A stretch of 64,000 nucleotides of DNA from NCBI GenBank assembly GCA_963377175.1, contig CAUJNA010002168.1, positions 387,001 through 451,000 of the forward strand, given 5' to 3'. A model generated the notes under the pieces. It was given only the letters and a program-made list of their open reading frames with translations. It searched no databases and was not told the origin of the DNA. Below, piece by piece: positions 34,621-47,880 of this stretch (positions within the stretch are counted from its first letter, which is position 1; the number at the start of each line of letters is the position of its first letter). The position numbers were made by a program, and so were the translations under genes. This DNA comes from Effrenium voratum. Lineage: Eukaryota; Sar; Dinophyceae; Suessiales; Symbiodiniaceae.

Positions 34621-34686
34621 CCTTTGGGAGCTGATGGCTTATGAGCAAGCACTTGCAATAGGGGTGAGTCTTCCATTTAAACTAGT
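34621..34686. repeat. repeat shared with 51041-51106
   Basis: CCTTTGGGAGCTGATGGCTT and onward, about 94 percent identical to 51041-51106. Each copy is followed immediately by a CTAGGTCC-family element. Confidence 0.85.
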
Positions 34687-34803
34687 CTAGGTCCCCCGGC
34701 TGGGTGTCCTTTTACCGTTTCTTGTTTGGTTGGGAACTTTCCCCTACTAAAATAGGCTACAGAAAAAGGGGTAGCCTTATTCTATCCTCTCGGGAGGACC
34801 TAG
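34687..34803. mobile_element. CTAGGTCC-family introner-like element
   Basis: Complete copy. The 66 bases to its left (from 34621) are about 94 percent identical to those left of the copy at 51107. Confidence 0.85.
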
Positions 34804-35384
34804 CCAAATAAAGCCACCCGCCCCATTTTTTCGGGGGTCCTCATTTCTTGACAAATACCTATATGAACCGTACGATTCGCGACATCATGGCAAGATCTGT
34901 TTGTAAGGAGGACCCTATATCAGCCCCAAACGAAGACTTCGCGGGATGTATCGGCGTTGGAGCCTCCGTCGCAGTTTGCAGGTGTCATTCCATCCGCATG
35001 TAGCCCTACGTTCATGCGGAAATCAAGGTCCATACTGCGGACATCCTCTTAGGCACCACCGTTCAGAAACCCTGCAGTTGTCTGATTTCCCGGTAAATAC
35101 CAACAAACGCAATGGGTTTCAACCATGGCTTCATTTCGTGGTGCGATTTCTGGATTTCGCAACCATCTACAATAAACAGTAGGCTACCGGATCTCTTTGA
35201 GAATCCTATCCTTACCCAAAGGGTCCAAGCACCTTCCAAGGATGTACTTCCCCTCTTGACTCCCCAAAAGCCCCATCCTCAGAATTGGACCCTCTGGGTT
35301 ACACTTGTCTCTAACTTTGCTTTCGATTCCCGGTCTCATCCCAGGCCCAGGCCTGACTTGACCTCCGGGCCACACCACTCGAGC

Positions 35385-35470
35385 CTCGCGAGCCTCGCAC
35401 TCGAGGTTGAGGAGAGCCCCAAGGAGACGCCCGCGGAGCCGGCGGCTCAGACGTGGTCAAAAAGCGGCTG
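35385..35470 (+). CDS. candidate terminal exon
   Basis: The frame SLASLALEVEESPKETPAEP then AAQTWSKSG and a stop at 35469. GC-rich third positions contrast with the surroundings. It is short, so weak. Confidence 0.18.
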
Positions 35471-37784
35471 ACCCCCAAAATGGCTGGCCCGATCGGTACA
35501 TGACATGACACCAAGGGCTAAAACCCGCAGGTCCAAGTCCTGGCGGTTGAATTTTGACCCATACCCACATGAGGCTTTCCGTAAATAGCTGTATTCGTTT
35601 TTTAGTGGCTAGTGGCGGTGGTTATGTTGGTAAGCAAGTGAAACGCAGGCCGCGGAAGCTCCGCGGAAGCGGCGCGGAAGCTGCGACCTGTTATGTTCTT
35701 TCAAACTATTGGCTTGCCTTTAAACATGTTACACGCTGGTACCGAAAAGTTACGAGTCTCAAGCTGGATCTCGGAAAGTGCACCTCGCGTACTACATCTG
35801 TGTATGAAAAGTTCCAGATCAACGAGCTGGAGCTGAGAAAGTGGCCTTCGCGTACTACATTTGTACTAAAATTTTCGATTCTCGAGCCGGAGCTCGGAAA
35901 GTGCCCGACGCGCACTGAAATAAAAACCCCGCGCCTTTTCGTTATGTAAGGGGACGTCCCTTAACTTGTTTTTTGCTGGCCCAAACCATTGTAAACCGAT
36001 ACAGAGGAAAAAACGATACCCCTAGAAGCCATCAAGACACATGTCAGGTCCAAGCTGTTGTCGCAAACCCAGATTGCGGAATCAGACATTTGCAGGGCCC
36101 AAACCGATACCCAAACTGATGCCCAACCGATACCCAACTCATTTGCTGTTGTACAAATCAAACTGACCATGCCTGGACAAGAAAACGGTTTGGTTTGAAC
36201 GATGCCCCGAACGATGCCCAAACGATGCCCATATCGCTGGCATAGCCCGCAAACTGGAACCAAGAGCCTGTCCCGGAATGTTCTCGAGATCTTGTAAGGA
36301 GATGCCTTGGTCTGGATCTGCTGAATCACCAATCGCAATTTCACAGCTGACCAGAGCAGATGAAGAGCATTCGCAGCTATGGATGCTGCAGAAGGTACGC
36401 TTTGCGCCGCGGAAGCGGCGCGGAAGCGGAGGGATCGCCGCCTTTTTTTCTCAGTGTTTTACGGAAACCCTCACATGAGAAACTGATTGTTTAATCAAAC
36501 AACCAGTCTTTATTAGTAGGGGCAGTAGGGGTCCCTAGGTTGAGGCATGTGTTTTTGAATCAACCAGCCAGTTTTTTTATTTGTAGGGGGGGTGCTTCTT
36601 CCTACTCCTTTGGTGCATTTTGCTTGGATGTTGGGACTTTAACTGTTTGCCAACTAGTGGGTTTTCCATGTTAAACCACCCAAAGTTAAACTTTTACCAC
36701 CAAAATTTATTCACTTTTAGCAGGGGAGCAGAAAGCAACCGAGTTGTTGCCCTTTTATTCTTTCGGGTTTCCAAAATAGTTCAAAAACCAAAACAACCAG
36801 GTTAGCAAAAACTCACCAAACACATGCTATTCTTCCAAAATGTGATTTTCTAAAAGCACCCAACTACATGTTAGCCCCTTCGGCAGTTGTCCAAGTTTGG
36901 CCGAAAGGCTCTCAGCTTTCTCACTCGAATGCTGTGGCGTCGATAGCTCTTCCAAAAAAACTCAGAGTGTGGGCTTTCAATTGGTCCAGCCTCGAAACAT
37001 GGTCATTCACTTCAGGGGCTGAAGAGGGGTGACACATTTTGACGTGGTCTTTCTATCAAGGGGAGCAATAAAGGTCAGCGTGAATGAACGAGGCCATTTC
37101 TTCAATCAAGATATGATGCGATCGGGCTTCGAATATTCGAGTCACCAAATATGCCTTGCTCAGGTAGAAAGCGGTTTGACCACTGGCTATCAAGAGGTAT
37201 CGAGTACGTGTTGCCGTGATGGTTTGAAACCATGTCGACGTTGACCCAACCTGACTCACTCATCAGCACCTGGGGATCCTCCATTTGGGTGTGTCTCAAA
37301 ATAGGTGACCCTACAAATTGATGGGTTTCACATTTGTTCCCCTTTAAAACAATCACAAGAAGGGTACCATAAAAGCCATCACCCATTTCAAGTGGGTGAA
37401 GGGTGAAATGCTGGCAATGAATCCAAGCGCTGAAAGACGACCGGTGAACACTTCGGTTGCGTCGACCCTTCGATAGTCCTGAGCAAGACTTGAAGAGGTC
37501 CATTGGATTTCTGGTACAGGCTGGGCAAAACCCTACACTGTTGGGACAACCGTGCCTGAGGTGGAGTCCAGCATGTTTATCTCTAGAAAGTGAAAGGAAC
37601 TCCCAGAAAAACGCAAGAAGGCCTCCCAAACGGACGTTCTCAGAAATTGAAGTCCGGTAGGGTCCATGAAAGCCATGAGTAGCAATTTGGCCTTTCAAAC
37701 CACGCCCAAATTTCGGAACAAAAGCCACCCCCGGGTGGATACGAGGCTTTTAGACTCCCTGTGGATCTTGGGTTTCCCCTTGAG

Positions 37785-37980
37785 AGCCCTGAATCCTGAG
37801 GAAGCTGCGGCGCAGCCTTCTGAGTTCCGTGTCGAGCAGCTCGTGGCACGACTGCACAGAGAGCTTCGGATCCTTTGGGCTCGGCCGTTTGGACAGAAAC
37901 GGCTCAATGCTTCGACCTCCAGCCTAAGGGGTGTCCTATTGGTGTTGACTGCACACGGTGCAGTCTGGGATCTCTCTTGA
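37785..37980 (+). CDS. candidate exon with helical segment
   Basis: The frame NPEEAAAQPSEFRVEQLVAR then LHRELRILWARPFGQKR, ending at a stop near 37980. No domain recognised. Confidence 0.22.
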
Positions 37981-39916
37981 CTTGGTCTTTGAATGTGTAC
38001 TAACTCTGTTGCCCAGTGTGGCCTTTTTTTTCTTTTTTTGGGTAAGGGTTCCCCTTTAAACTCAACCAACAAGAAAGGGTGCCCGTTTTTTCCCACTGGG
38101 CATCTGAGCTAAACAGGGACGACTATCGAACATGATCTTGTTTGGTTGTGGAAAATTGATGGCCCTGGTGGATGATTGAACTACCAGGTAAACCAGACAT
38201 CGCCCTCTATGTTTTAAGCACACCAACCAAAAAGGGCCTATGCTCATGTCAATGTCGCAACATCGAGACTATCGCAGCTTTTGCCCCAAAAGGACACCTA
38301 TGGACATGATTGTTTGTAAGGATTTGGAGGTGTACGACCATGATGCTAAGCCCATACTCGGGCGGGCAGGAGATGTTTGCAGCGGGTGAAACTGACCTGT
38401 GCGGCAGATCCAAGGGGTTGTTCACAGGGTGGTTCTCGACGGAAGGCATCAGGAGTTCCGTTGCTCTTCCAGAGGTTCTCCGGGGACTGCATGGGAAGGC
38501 GTGCCTACCCGTGAATGGCCCAACAAAGTTGACCCCATACGAATTAATTCCAGTTTATTACTAAGGGGTTCCTTGGGTTTAGTGGGGAGTCAGATCACTT
38601 TTGGAGGGGCCAAAACCACCCCCACTTCAAAACAAATGAGGGTTGTTGACTAATATGGGGTCAACATTGCTTTGGAGAACATTTCATAGAGTCGACCCTG
38701 TCACCCGGTCACCAATGAGATCCCTGTTCTCCTTTCTCCAAGTGCCACTCGGAGTCCCCATGGCAGAGCTCTGACTGAGGCTCGGCGACTATGCGGCTTG
38801 GATGCAGACACGCGAGTGGCGAGCCCCTTACTCCAATTTAAGGACTACAGAAAGCAGGTCATAGGTTTGCGTAGTGGACGAGGCAAGGATTTAGCATCCA
38901 ACGAGTTTGAAGGGGAACAGCCGTCAGTCAATGACCAGCCGCTGAGCTGTGTTCAGCCAACGTTTGGACTGCCAGTGGAAGGCCAGTGATGGGTTCTATG
39001 AAGCAGTCGTTGCATGTGGTCCATTCCCAGTGCCGGATTTCTCCACTGGCAGCGGGCAATTGGATCCAGGACTGCAGTGGATGACGATCCAAAATGCCCC
39101 CCCCCCCTATGATGGACACTTAGGGTCCATTTTTGCAACCTCCTTCATAAAGGGTATTTGTTTCTTAAGGTTCTTGGCTGCAACATATACTCCAGGTGTC
39201 CATGGCACCCCCCCCTTCATTTCAGGGTTCCCTTTTCATGGACATACCCATCTGAATGACCCAGTACTTCTCAGCAACCTGAACATCAAGTTGCGTCCCG
39301 CCCTCGAAGCATACACACAGCTGGGTACCCTGACGCTCTCAACTCAGCCTGGCTAGATCCTTACGCAGTAAAACGGCTTGGTCAAAGCTGGTCAAAGCTG
39401 GTTACAGGCCGAGGAAAGTGTCAAGCCGTTGGATAAGTTGGATAAATAGTATTGGTTTAAACACGCCCCCAGGCATCATGCGAGATCTGGGCCACTTAGA
39501 CTTAGCACGCTGAACTCATGAACTCGACTTCGGGGTCCCAAACCCTGCAAGGCGAAGGTGCACGGGGCTGGGGTTGCGCAGTTCCTCACTCGCACTCCCT
39601 GCGAGGGAAAGGCCGCCAGAGAACTCTCACCTGGAGTCTCAAAACAGGGTCCCCTAAACTGGTGAACGTCCTTTTGGCTTTCCTTTACATAGTAACCTAA
39701 CGGAAGTTCAGCATGTTGAGAGAAACTTACACAAGCAGACACAAATGCATGCTTTGGGGTCTGATTTTGAGAAAATCTCGATTGGAGACGGAGATGCAAA
39801 GAATCCCTTTGCCCTCGTTCAAAGTGGGTTGCTGGCAGTGAGCATTGTGAAGGGTTCTCAGAACTGCTTTTGGGGGGCTACCATTGAGTCGCCATTTGCA
39901 TGGTGTCTTTTGAGGA

Positions 39917-40052
39917 TCTCACTTGCCGTTCCTTGCTTTCTGAGTTCCTGGACTTTACATACCACTTTCTAATTTTGGCAAAGACACATTTTAGTGGCCA
40001 ACAACAGCAACTTGGGGCTGTTTTTGGCCAATCAATCCACTCAGGAAGTGTC
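39917..40052. mobile_element. TCACTTCCTGAG inverted-repeat element
   Basis: Left part CTCACTTGCCGTTCCTTGC and TTCTGAGTTCCTGGACTTTA, right part TTTTTGGCCAATCAATCCAC then TCAGGAAGTG. Confidence 0.7.
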
Positions 40053-40157
40053 CAAGGTGAAGCAGGAGCCGACCTACGTCCCGATGCGCGCGAGCCCGGC
40101 GTTTGGAATCGAGGGCTGGACGGGAATCTGTGGATCCCGACCACGCGTGAAGGCTTG

Positions 40158-40255
40158 CCTAGAGTCTCCATCACCCTGAAAAAATGGCTGCTCAGTACCC
40201 CCAAAATAAAGGGGTCATGTACCTATTTTTCAAGGGACAGAAGGAGACTCCAGGT
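40158..40255. mobile_element. GAGTCTCC inverted-repeat element, opposite orientation
   Basis: The interior reads AAAATAAAGGGGTCATGTAC, the reverse of the other copies. Ends are CCTAGAGTCTCCATCACCC and GGAGACTCCAGGT. Confidence 0.8.
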
Positions 40256-42728
40256 GTTTAAAGTTGAGCAAAGGGTTTCGGGGCGCTGCTGGGATTTGTT
40301 GAAGCAAGGCTGGACCGGGAGCTTCGAGAGAGAAATCCATATCAACCTTCAAGACAAGCTGGTTTTTATCCTGCATTTGTTCTGTTGATATGTGAGCGAT
40401 TGGGCCCAACACGAGATCGCTGTCTTTCTAAATGCTTGCCCCCGAAGCACTTGAACATGAACATCCTTTCTCCAGCCAGCGGATTTGGTTCACTTTGGAT
40501 GCACATTCATGCTTCTTACTCACCAAAAGTTAAGCTTGTTCTGCAAGGGTCAGCAAGCTTGTTCCGCAAGGGTAAGCAGCCATGTCTAGTTTGACTGAGA
40601 GCTTTCACCAGAAGGGGATGAGACACGATTTACCCACTGAGTCTGATTTCTGTGTGTGTGTGAAATAGAAGAGGGTTCACCCCAAACAGTATCGGAGGAA
40701 GATCGGAATGGCGACCCCACAACGGCCTTGTTTGTTTCTCCGCAAGGATCATGTAATACAGCATTACAAGGGGTTGGATAATTACACATAGTTAACTCCT
40801 GTCATGACCCAATGTGGTCCTTGGTTTTGAAGTACCTCACCCCATTGTGAAAAATTTGGACCCCCTCAGTCAAGAAGGGGGGGGCCTTGCATTCCGGGAA
40901 GCCAGGGAAGCGACTTGCTGACTTCTCTTGCTGGCCAGATGCCAAGCTTTCCAGCCGAGGGTCCGGAAGTTTCAGGCGGGGACTGCGAGACAAGCCATGA
41001 GTCCCATGCCCGAGATGTTTTTTCTGTTTTTTTTTTTCATGGTGCACTTTAAGGCACACGCATGGACCCGAGGCAACGGTTTTTGTGTGTCGGGAAGCTG
41101 AGGTGGATGGTCGGACTGAAGTGGGAGTAGGTGAGCCACAATCAAAACCCGGGTAGATGAAGGTTAGGAGGGAACGATCCCAGCCATACATAGCGGCCTT
41201 GTTAATTCTTCGGGGTAGACCATTTTACTTCCATTTGCTTAAGTACATTTCTTATTTCCCCCTTGTTGGTTTTTAAAAGGATTTTATCACTACTGGAAAT
41301 ATATATATTTTTTCCAGGGGTATTTTCTCCAAATGGAAGTTTAACACCAAGTGTCAGGTGGATGTTGGTTGGGCCCCTGAGGCCAGACGCCATCGAGGAA
41401 GACGACGCCTCCAGCCGCAAACTCGATTGAGGGAGCGGACGAGTCGGACGGATGGTTTGCCTTTCGCTGCAGCTCCGGCGGAGCCCCTCCAAAATTCACA
41501 TCCAGATGTAGGGGAAGAGCTCTAAATTCCCACGGGGGACTCGCTCGTGTTCGCATGTCCTCTTTCAAACCAGGATGTGACACCAATTCCCCGCAGGGGT
41601 AAACCGTATGGAGATAAGGGCCAGGCTTCAGAAAGCTCCAACAATGAGCGACTGCCTTTATGTACAGAAGGCATACTTTTGTTGGCTAAATCTGGTGCGA
41701 AAAGAGGTAGGAACACAAAACACGAGGTAGGGCCATGACAAATGGGGCGTTGAGATCATCAACGCATGCGGCGTTGGAGAACGAGGTCAATGAATCCAAC
41801 GGATGCAGGGTTGGAGAACGAGGTCAATCATTCAACCAAACCATGTAGCCAATAACTTCAGTAGCTCATATGGGTTTGCCTTTTTCCTGGTAATTGCCCC
41901 TTTTGGGATTGGTTCAAACGAAAATCAAGGGAGTTCAAGTCATTTTCGGGGCTCTCCACCTTTTGGAGACACCCCCGGCCCCCGGCTTGTATTCTGGCTA
42001 AGTCACGTAACTCCAGTGCCTGCTCAAAGAACGCATGGAAGGACACTCGGGATCCCCATAACTTTCAACGACCTTCGGTTCTACCTCCGAGGCTCGGACG
42101 GCTCTAGCTCCGAAGCTCGGAATTACGCCATAGGGTACCATGAATCTAGTGCTACCCATTCTGAACCCAGGGATCCGGATCTGGAAAACCTCCGGAAACC
42201 CCAGCGAACACGGGATCCAGGTTTCGAAAAGAAGGATGGGTGGAAAGAATGGGGCATCAACCCTTAGAATGAACCCAGAACCTTCAAAGGCTTAGGCCCT
42301 GAAGCTCTTGGACACTTGAGGTGAACGAGGGAACCATCAGTCGTAACGGGTGGTTTACAAACTGCACCTTTTTTTTCAGCGGATCGCAGGCGTGCCATGA
42401 TTGACATTGGGATGAAAGCTTTGGCTTCAATGATTCAGTGGGAAAGCCATGAGGGTCCCAAAATCGCTTGAAACCACCCATGAGACCCCTCCATGAGACG
42501 ATGGTCATTTGATGTCGATGCCTTGAGTTTGAGACAGAACCGTCCGGGATGAACTCAACCGAGAGGGAAAACAACAGGGGCCCTTCTGATACGGCCCTCT
42601 GTCGGGATTTACACTTACCTCCCCTAGCCATTTTAAGATAAGTCTCGTTTTGGTGCTGTTTTTCACGTACAAGGATGTCAAGATGTTTTTGTTGGTTCGT
42701 CAAAGCTGGGGGGATTTCCATGCAGGCT

Positions 42729-42855
42729 ACAGTGGATGGACGAAATCCATTTCGCACCACCCAAGAAACCCTGGAATGATGATTCTCCTGTAAATACCAG
42801 CAAACAATGGCTTCCCATAGTTTCAAAGTGGTACAGGATTTCGTCCATCCACAGT
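42729..42855. mobile_element. ACTGTGGATGG inverted-repeat element
   Basis: Ends CAGTGGATGGACGAAATCCA and GGATTTCGTCCATCCACAGT, with the TCTCCTGTAAATACCAGCAA interior. Confidence 0.86.
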
Positions 42856-44094
42856 ATCACTTCGGGGGGTTCCCAGATGAAGGATTGCAAGGGACAGTCC
42901 TGACCAGAAATGGGTCCGGAAGTCCGTTTTGGCCCTTTTCACATGGTTTTGGGTAGACTACTCTACCAGATGTTCTTCGTATGACTGTATATGTCAAACA
43001 GCAGGTTTGCTGGTTGGTTTCTCAAATGCCTTTTGAAAAGACAGAAAGCAACATGGAACCCACCAGGTAGCTCAAGGAAACTTCTGCAGGGATCTGACAC
43101 CAAGGGTCTGAAGAAGTGGCTACACCTACATTCTGGACAGAAGCTTGGGCGCTGTGCAGTCCACCTTGGATTTGGTTTTTCTTTGCTTTGAACCCCTAGA
43201 GTCCCTCGATCCATGCGCTGTGGATTACTTAGATTTGGATTTGAAGCCCTAGAAACGAATTGCCTCCAATCCCACCCAATCTAACCCACCTCCGTGTTTC
43301 CTACGCCTGCAATCGAACCCGCCAATCCTTTTGAGGGAAGCGGATGGGTCCTCGGTTGAGCCTTGAGCCTTAAGCCGTCGCCGACTCGAGGCAGTGAATC
43401 CAGCCGGCGCCTGAGAGCGGAGATGGACCTACCCCGTTGGCCAAAACAAAAGGAAACCCAAAGGGGATGGGTTTTATTTTTGGTTTATACTTAGTATTTT
43501 GGCTCTTGTTTTGATTTTTTTGTTTTTGCTTGGTTTTCCAGTTGCCTAATGAATTCCGCCCCTTTTTTAGGCTTCTTTTGGGTAAGGGTTCCCCTTTAAA
43601 GTCAACGTGCAACCAAAAAATATGTCTTTTGTTCCATGGTTACTGGGCATCTGAGGTTTGTATTGGCAGACCACCTATTTAATACCCAGTTTGATACAGT
43701 CGTCCCAGAAATGGGTCCTATGTTGGAATTGGATGTATTTTCCAGCCACTAGATGTCCGGTGGGGTGAGTTGGCAGAGGAATGGTGTGCGCCAGCCAAAA
43801 CTGAAGGCCAACTCTTGCAACATTTGCATTTGCACTGCTGCGAGCTTTCAATTCCCAACAACACACGATCAAGTCATTGGTAACGGATCTTTTCTGCCAA
43901 GTTTATAGCGAGCTCACTTGGGCGTAGAACGAGCTCATCATGAGCAAGGTCCTTTACTTGGATCGCTTACGCTCTTGGAACTCTAGTGACATAGGTCCTC
44001 TGCGTGTCCCTTTACAATGTTCTTTTCGTGCCGGGGCCTTTGGAGCCAACCTGAAACTCAGCGCCCAGGGTTCCCCCTGTTGCCCTGTCGGGAA

Positions 44095-44395
44095 AACGAC
44101 GAAGTGCGATGCCCTTGCGGAGGTCGACGCCGAGCTCATGGCCCTCGAGGTCTGGAGGAGAAGGCTTCCACCTCACAGCTCCCAAGCAGGTGGAAAAAGA
44201 CAGCGTTGACTTGCCCGGCCTTGAGGATGGATCGGGCGCACAGCTGTCCCTGCCGACGCCACTGAGCTCACTTGCGCTGGGGCAGGCCGTGAAGAGGGGC
44301 ATCCTCCAGAGCCGCAACTGGCAAAAGGAGAGGGTCGCGCTTGCGGAGGAGACCAAGGCGGCGATCCTTGGGCCTCCTTTCGAAACCGCACCAAA
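44095..44395 (+). CDS. candidate exon pair of an unidentified gene
   Basis: A first stretch reads CDALAEVDAELMALE and ends at GAG followed by GT (44149). After CCCAAGCAG (44190) the frame VEKDSVDLPGLEDGSGAQLS, then LPTPLSSLALGQAVKRGILQ and SRNWQKERVALAEETKAAIL, stays open. Composition and frame length are coding-like. No family was recognised. Confidence 0.33.
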
Positions 44396-45249
44396 AAGGG
44401 CAAGCAAGGCACACCCACATACCCATGTTCTTGCTGGTGCGATAGGTCGGGAATGTATGAGCCCATGGGTCCCCTGAAAAAGGAAACCACCACCAGTATG
44501 GTTTTTCTTGGGTCATTCCGTTTCGCACTCCCTGCCTATCGCACTGGGTATGGGTTAACAGGGACCGCGGGTGTTGGTCTATGTTTCCATTTTCCAGGGC
44601 AACCCATTTTGGGGTTACCCTATTTATGACCCATATACTTGGTGGCTCCCAGCCATCTGGTTCCTTAGCTTTTTGGTTTCTTTTAGTTGGTTTAGTGGTA
44701 GTTTCCGCATTCAACCCACTAAAAGTTAGTCACTTTTAGCAGGGCATCGGAGAGGTCTCCCTATATTTCCGTTTTTGGTTTCAAAGATCACCTTCTTTGG
44801 CCTGTTTTTGGGGCTGATGCTTGGGGAAAGAATTCGAACTCGGAGCGAGCTTCGCACGTGGCGACCCTCGCCCTCGCCGAGGTTTCGGCTCCGAAGAGGA
44901 AGCGGTCCAGGTGGAGGCTGCGAGGCGCGAGGAAGGGGAAGTCGACGTTTGGAAGGGTTTCTTTACGGTGGAAATCGCACACTCAGAAATCATGGGAAGT
45001 GCGCTCTGAAGTGCGCTGTTGCTCCGGAGTTTTTGCCAAGTTTAAGTGATATGAAACCGCCTGCGCTTCAAAACAAAAGCCACTCCCGGCTACAGACATC
45101 CCCGGCTACAGACATCCATGGGTGCCCAGAAAGCTAGCGGAAGCGGTTCAGACCATCCGCGCGCCCAATATGTGATGGCAAGAGAGTAGAAGCGAATGCG
45201 CGCCAATGGGCGGATGGGGCATGGTGATCTTGGGTTGCGGGTTGCTTGC

Positions 45250-45350
45250 CTAGGTCCCCAGTAGTGCCCTTTTACCCATTTTTGGGGGAGGGTTCCCGTT
45301 CTAAAATATACCCTTATAACTTATTCTAACCTCTCTACTGGAGGACCTAG
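45250..45350. mobile_element. CTAGGTCC-family introner-like element
   Basis: Complete ends, shorter centre (101 bases). Confidence 0.85.
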
Positions 45351-45423
45351 TTGCGCAACTTGTTCTTTCCTTGTTTGGAAAAACTTCAGATCCGCGGCTC
45401 CGCTGGATCTAGTAATTTGGCCA

Positions 45424-45536
45424 CATGGCCTTGGGTCAAAATCCCGTACCTGCAGTGAACATCCCAATCCCCACTAAAATAGACTAAAATGGGTGCCCCA
45501 AAATGGTACCATTGGTTTTGACCCACAGCCACATAG
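45424..45536. mobile_element. GGTCAAAACC inverted-repeat element
   Basis: ATGGCCTTGGGTCAAAATCC at left and CCATTGGTTTTGACCCACAG then CCACAT at right. Confidence 0.75.
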
Positions 45537-45700
45537 TTTGCCGTTTGGGGGGCAATGCTGAATTGGGACAAGAAACTCGGCTTGAACGAGGCAAGTTGGC
45601 AAACTATTGCTTGTGGTTCGCGATAGGTGGGGCCTGTGAGAATGAGCCCAGGGATTCCCTGTACGGAAACCACAAGTTGGATAGTTTATAATCATTGTAA

Positions 45701-45794
45701 CTCACTCCCCGGACTTTATACTTTTTGGGAAGACCATTTTGGTGGTAAACACAAAGTTTGGACTTTTTTTGGCCAATCAACTCAGGAAGCGAGG
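45701..45794. mobile_element. TCACTTCCTGAG inverted-repeat element
   Basis: CTCACTCCCCGGACTTTATA at left, GGCCAATCAACTCAGGAAGC then GAGG at right. Confidence 0.75.
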
Positions 45795-45950
45795 TAAGGA
45801 TGATTCCGTCATTCCCTGCTGACCACCATCAAGATTATAAGATTGTTTCACCGGCCATTCATTTCGGCAGCACCTGCAACACTACTCATCATGCTTGAAA
45901 GGAACCAGGCAACTTTTGTGCTGCGACTATTCACGGTTGGTTGTTTCAAT

Positions 45951-46020
45951 ATCGTGGATGGACGAAATCCTTTTCGCACCACTTTGAAACCATACGAAAA
46001 ACATCGCAACCATCCACAGT
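45951..46020. mobile_element. ACTGTGGATGG element, internally deleted
   Basis: Both ends are present (GTGGATGGACGAAATCCTTT, CGCAACCATCCACAGT), but only 70 bases remain. Confidence 0.8.
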
Positions 46021-47239
46021 ATGTCTTTGAGAGCCGCTGTGCGAAATGCATCTCCAACTGCTCGGTGCCCTGTCAGTTCCCGAGATCTCGGGGGTTGGAT
46101 TTTGTGAACGAAAACGCACAAAGATGCAGGGCACCAGAGAATTCGGCAGCTGCGGCGTGTGAGCAGAGCGGGTGGCAGCATTGGGAGTCATGTGCAAGGT
46201 TGGTGGCGTGACGTGGGCAGCCAATGCCTTTTGCAAGCAAAGCAACTACGCGAGAGAGCCGAGGGGCTGCAAGCTAGGCGGCTATTCGATCAGCACAGGG
46301 GCTGACACACACACACACACACCGATACGACCAAGCCAGATCGGGACTAAGGTTTATTAGATAGCAGACTGTAGCTCTATTTTGTTGAGGGCAAAGGCTT
46401 TTGCAGGATCAGACTTGTAGGCCTGCGGCGATACTGGTTCAGGCCAAATGACGAGTTCTTCGTCTTCACTTGAAGGACCAGATTGCCTCGTACGGATGTT
46501 GCTTTGACCAGCCACCCCAAGCCTCCGCCCAGTGACTCAGCGTCAGCTTGAGGCAAACAGCGCCAAGCCCAGTGGTCTGCTGCCCCAAGGTGCGCTTGGG
46601 GGACATGTCTTGGGGGTTGAAGGGTGGACAGGCTGCATCCATCGTATGGTGGTTGATCAAAAGGTCCGGGAAACATGGGATGACCAGTGAAGCCACCCAA
46701 AAAGATACGACTTTCACCACTCAATGGGACAAGTTACCTATTGTCATTTTGGTGCCGAACGGAATATTGATCAACCCTTCGTCCAACATAAGACATGGGA
46801 CGTCATGTGGTCCCCCACTCTCCGTTTATTGCGATGGGGAGTTGGGGAGAAACACGTTTTAGTACCAGGAGGGCCTTGTATGATTGGCTCTATCACCAAA
46901 ACCTCTGAAAAAGTGGAGATAGGGGTTGAAGAGCGAGCTTTCTAGTTGATAAGCACAATGGCTGAAAGGGCATCTCTTATCCTCGGCAAGACATTTTCGT
47001 ACAAATCGTGGGGGTCATTTGAGCATTCGTGACACTTCTTTTAAAGTTTCGCGGATCGGAGCAGCTTGCACGACTTCACATCCCTTGTCACATCCCCAGG
47101 GTCGATTTTTCTGGGGATGTGATTTTGACAAGGTTAAGAATATCATGGGAAAATCACATCCCCTGTTGGGGATGTAAAAAGGGATGTGAAATAGTTCTTT
47201 GACATGTGGAAGCACAGACCCACTTTCTGATAGCATTTG

Positions 47240-47880
47240 GATCAAGTGATGATCTATGCTATGTAGAAACATGTACTAGAGACATGATAGACACATGCGT
47301 AATATGCTGGACATGTGTAAGACATATGCCAGGAAATTGCAAGATATTAAGTTTTAGGAAGCTAGACATATGCTGGACATGTGCAAGACGCATGACAGAG
47401 CTTCCTAGACAAGAGCGTAGAATCATACTAGACGCATGCTAGACATACAGCCTTCATCTTCTATCATCCGCTAGATTGGGCACAAATACGACAAATACTA
47501 GACATGTGATAGAACCAAACTCAGCATGAGCTGAACTTGGCATAGACCTAAGCTAGAGACTGGGATCGAGGCCGGTGCCAGCCATGTATTGCATGTGACT
47601 CTCGACGTATGCTATGCTAGACATGTGCTAGGTCTAGAGCCGACATACGGCACTGATTTCGATTGAAGAAGTGATGCTACACGTTTGCTCGGCATGTTCT
47701 AGGACGATGCTAGTAGACACATGGGGCCCCACATGGTAGGCATACCCTTAGCATAAGCTAGACACCTGCTAAGCATTTGGCTAGAACCATGCTAAGCACA
47801 AACTTGGCATAAGTTGCACACTTCACTGCTAGACATAAGATTGGCATTTGCTGGACAAGTGCTAGACATAGAACTGGATA
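47240..47880. repeat. degenerate TAGACATGTGC repeat region
   Basis: More than 20 loose occurrences of CTAGACATGTGC, CTAGACACATG or TAAGCTAGAC across 640 bases, without strict spacing. No open reading frame of interest. Confidence 0.7.

Noticed and set aside
40340..40372. REIHINLQ-like peptide resembling the tubulin N-terminus
   Set aside because: It lacks the GGQ motif and frame, and the codons do not match conserved residues.
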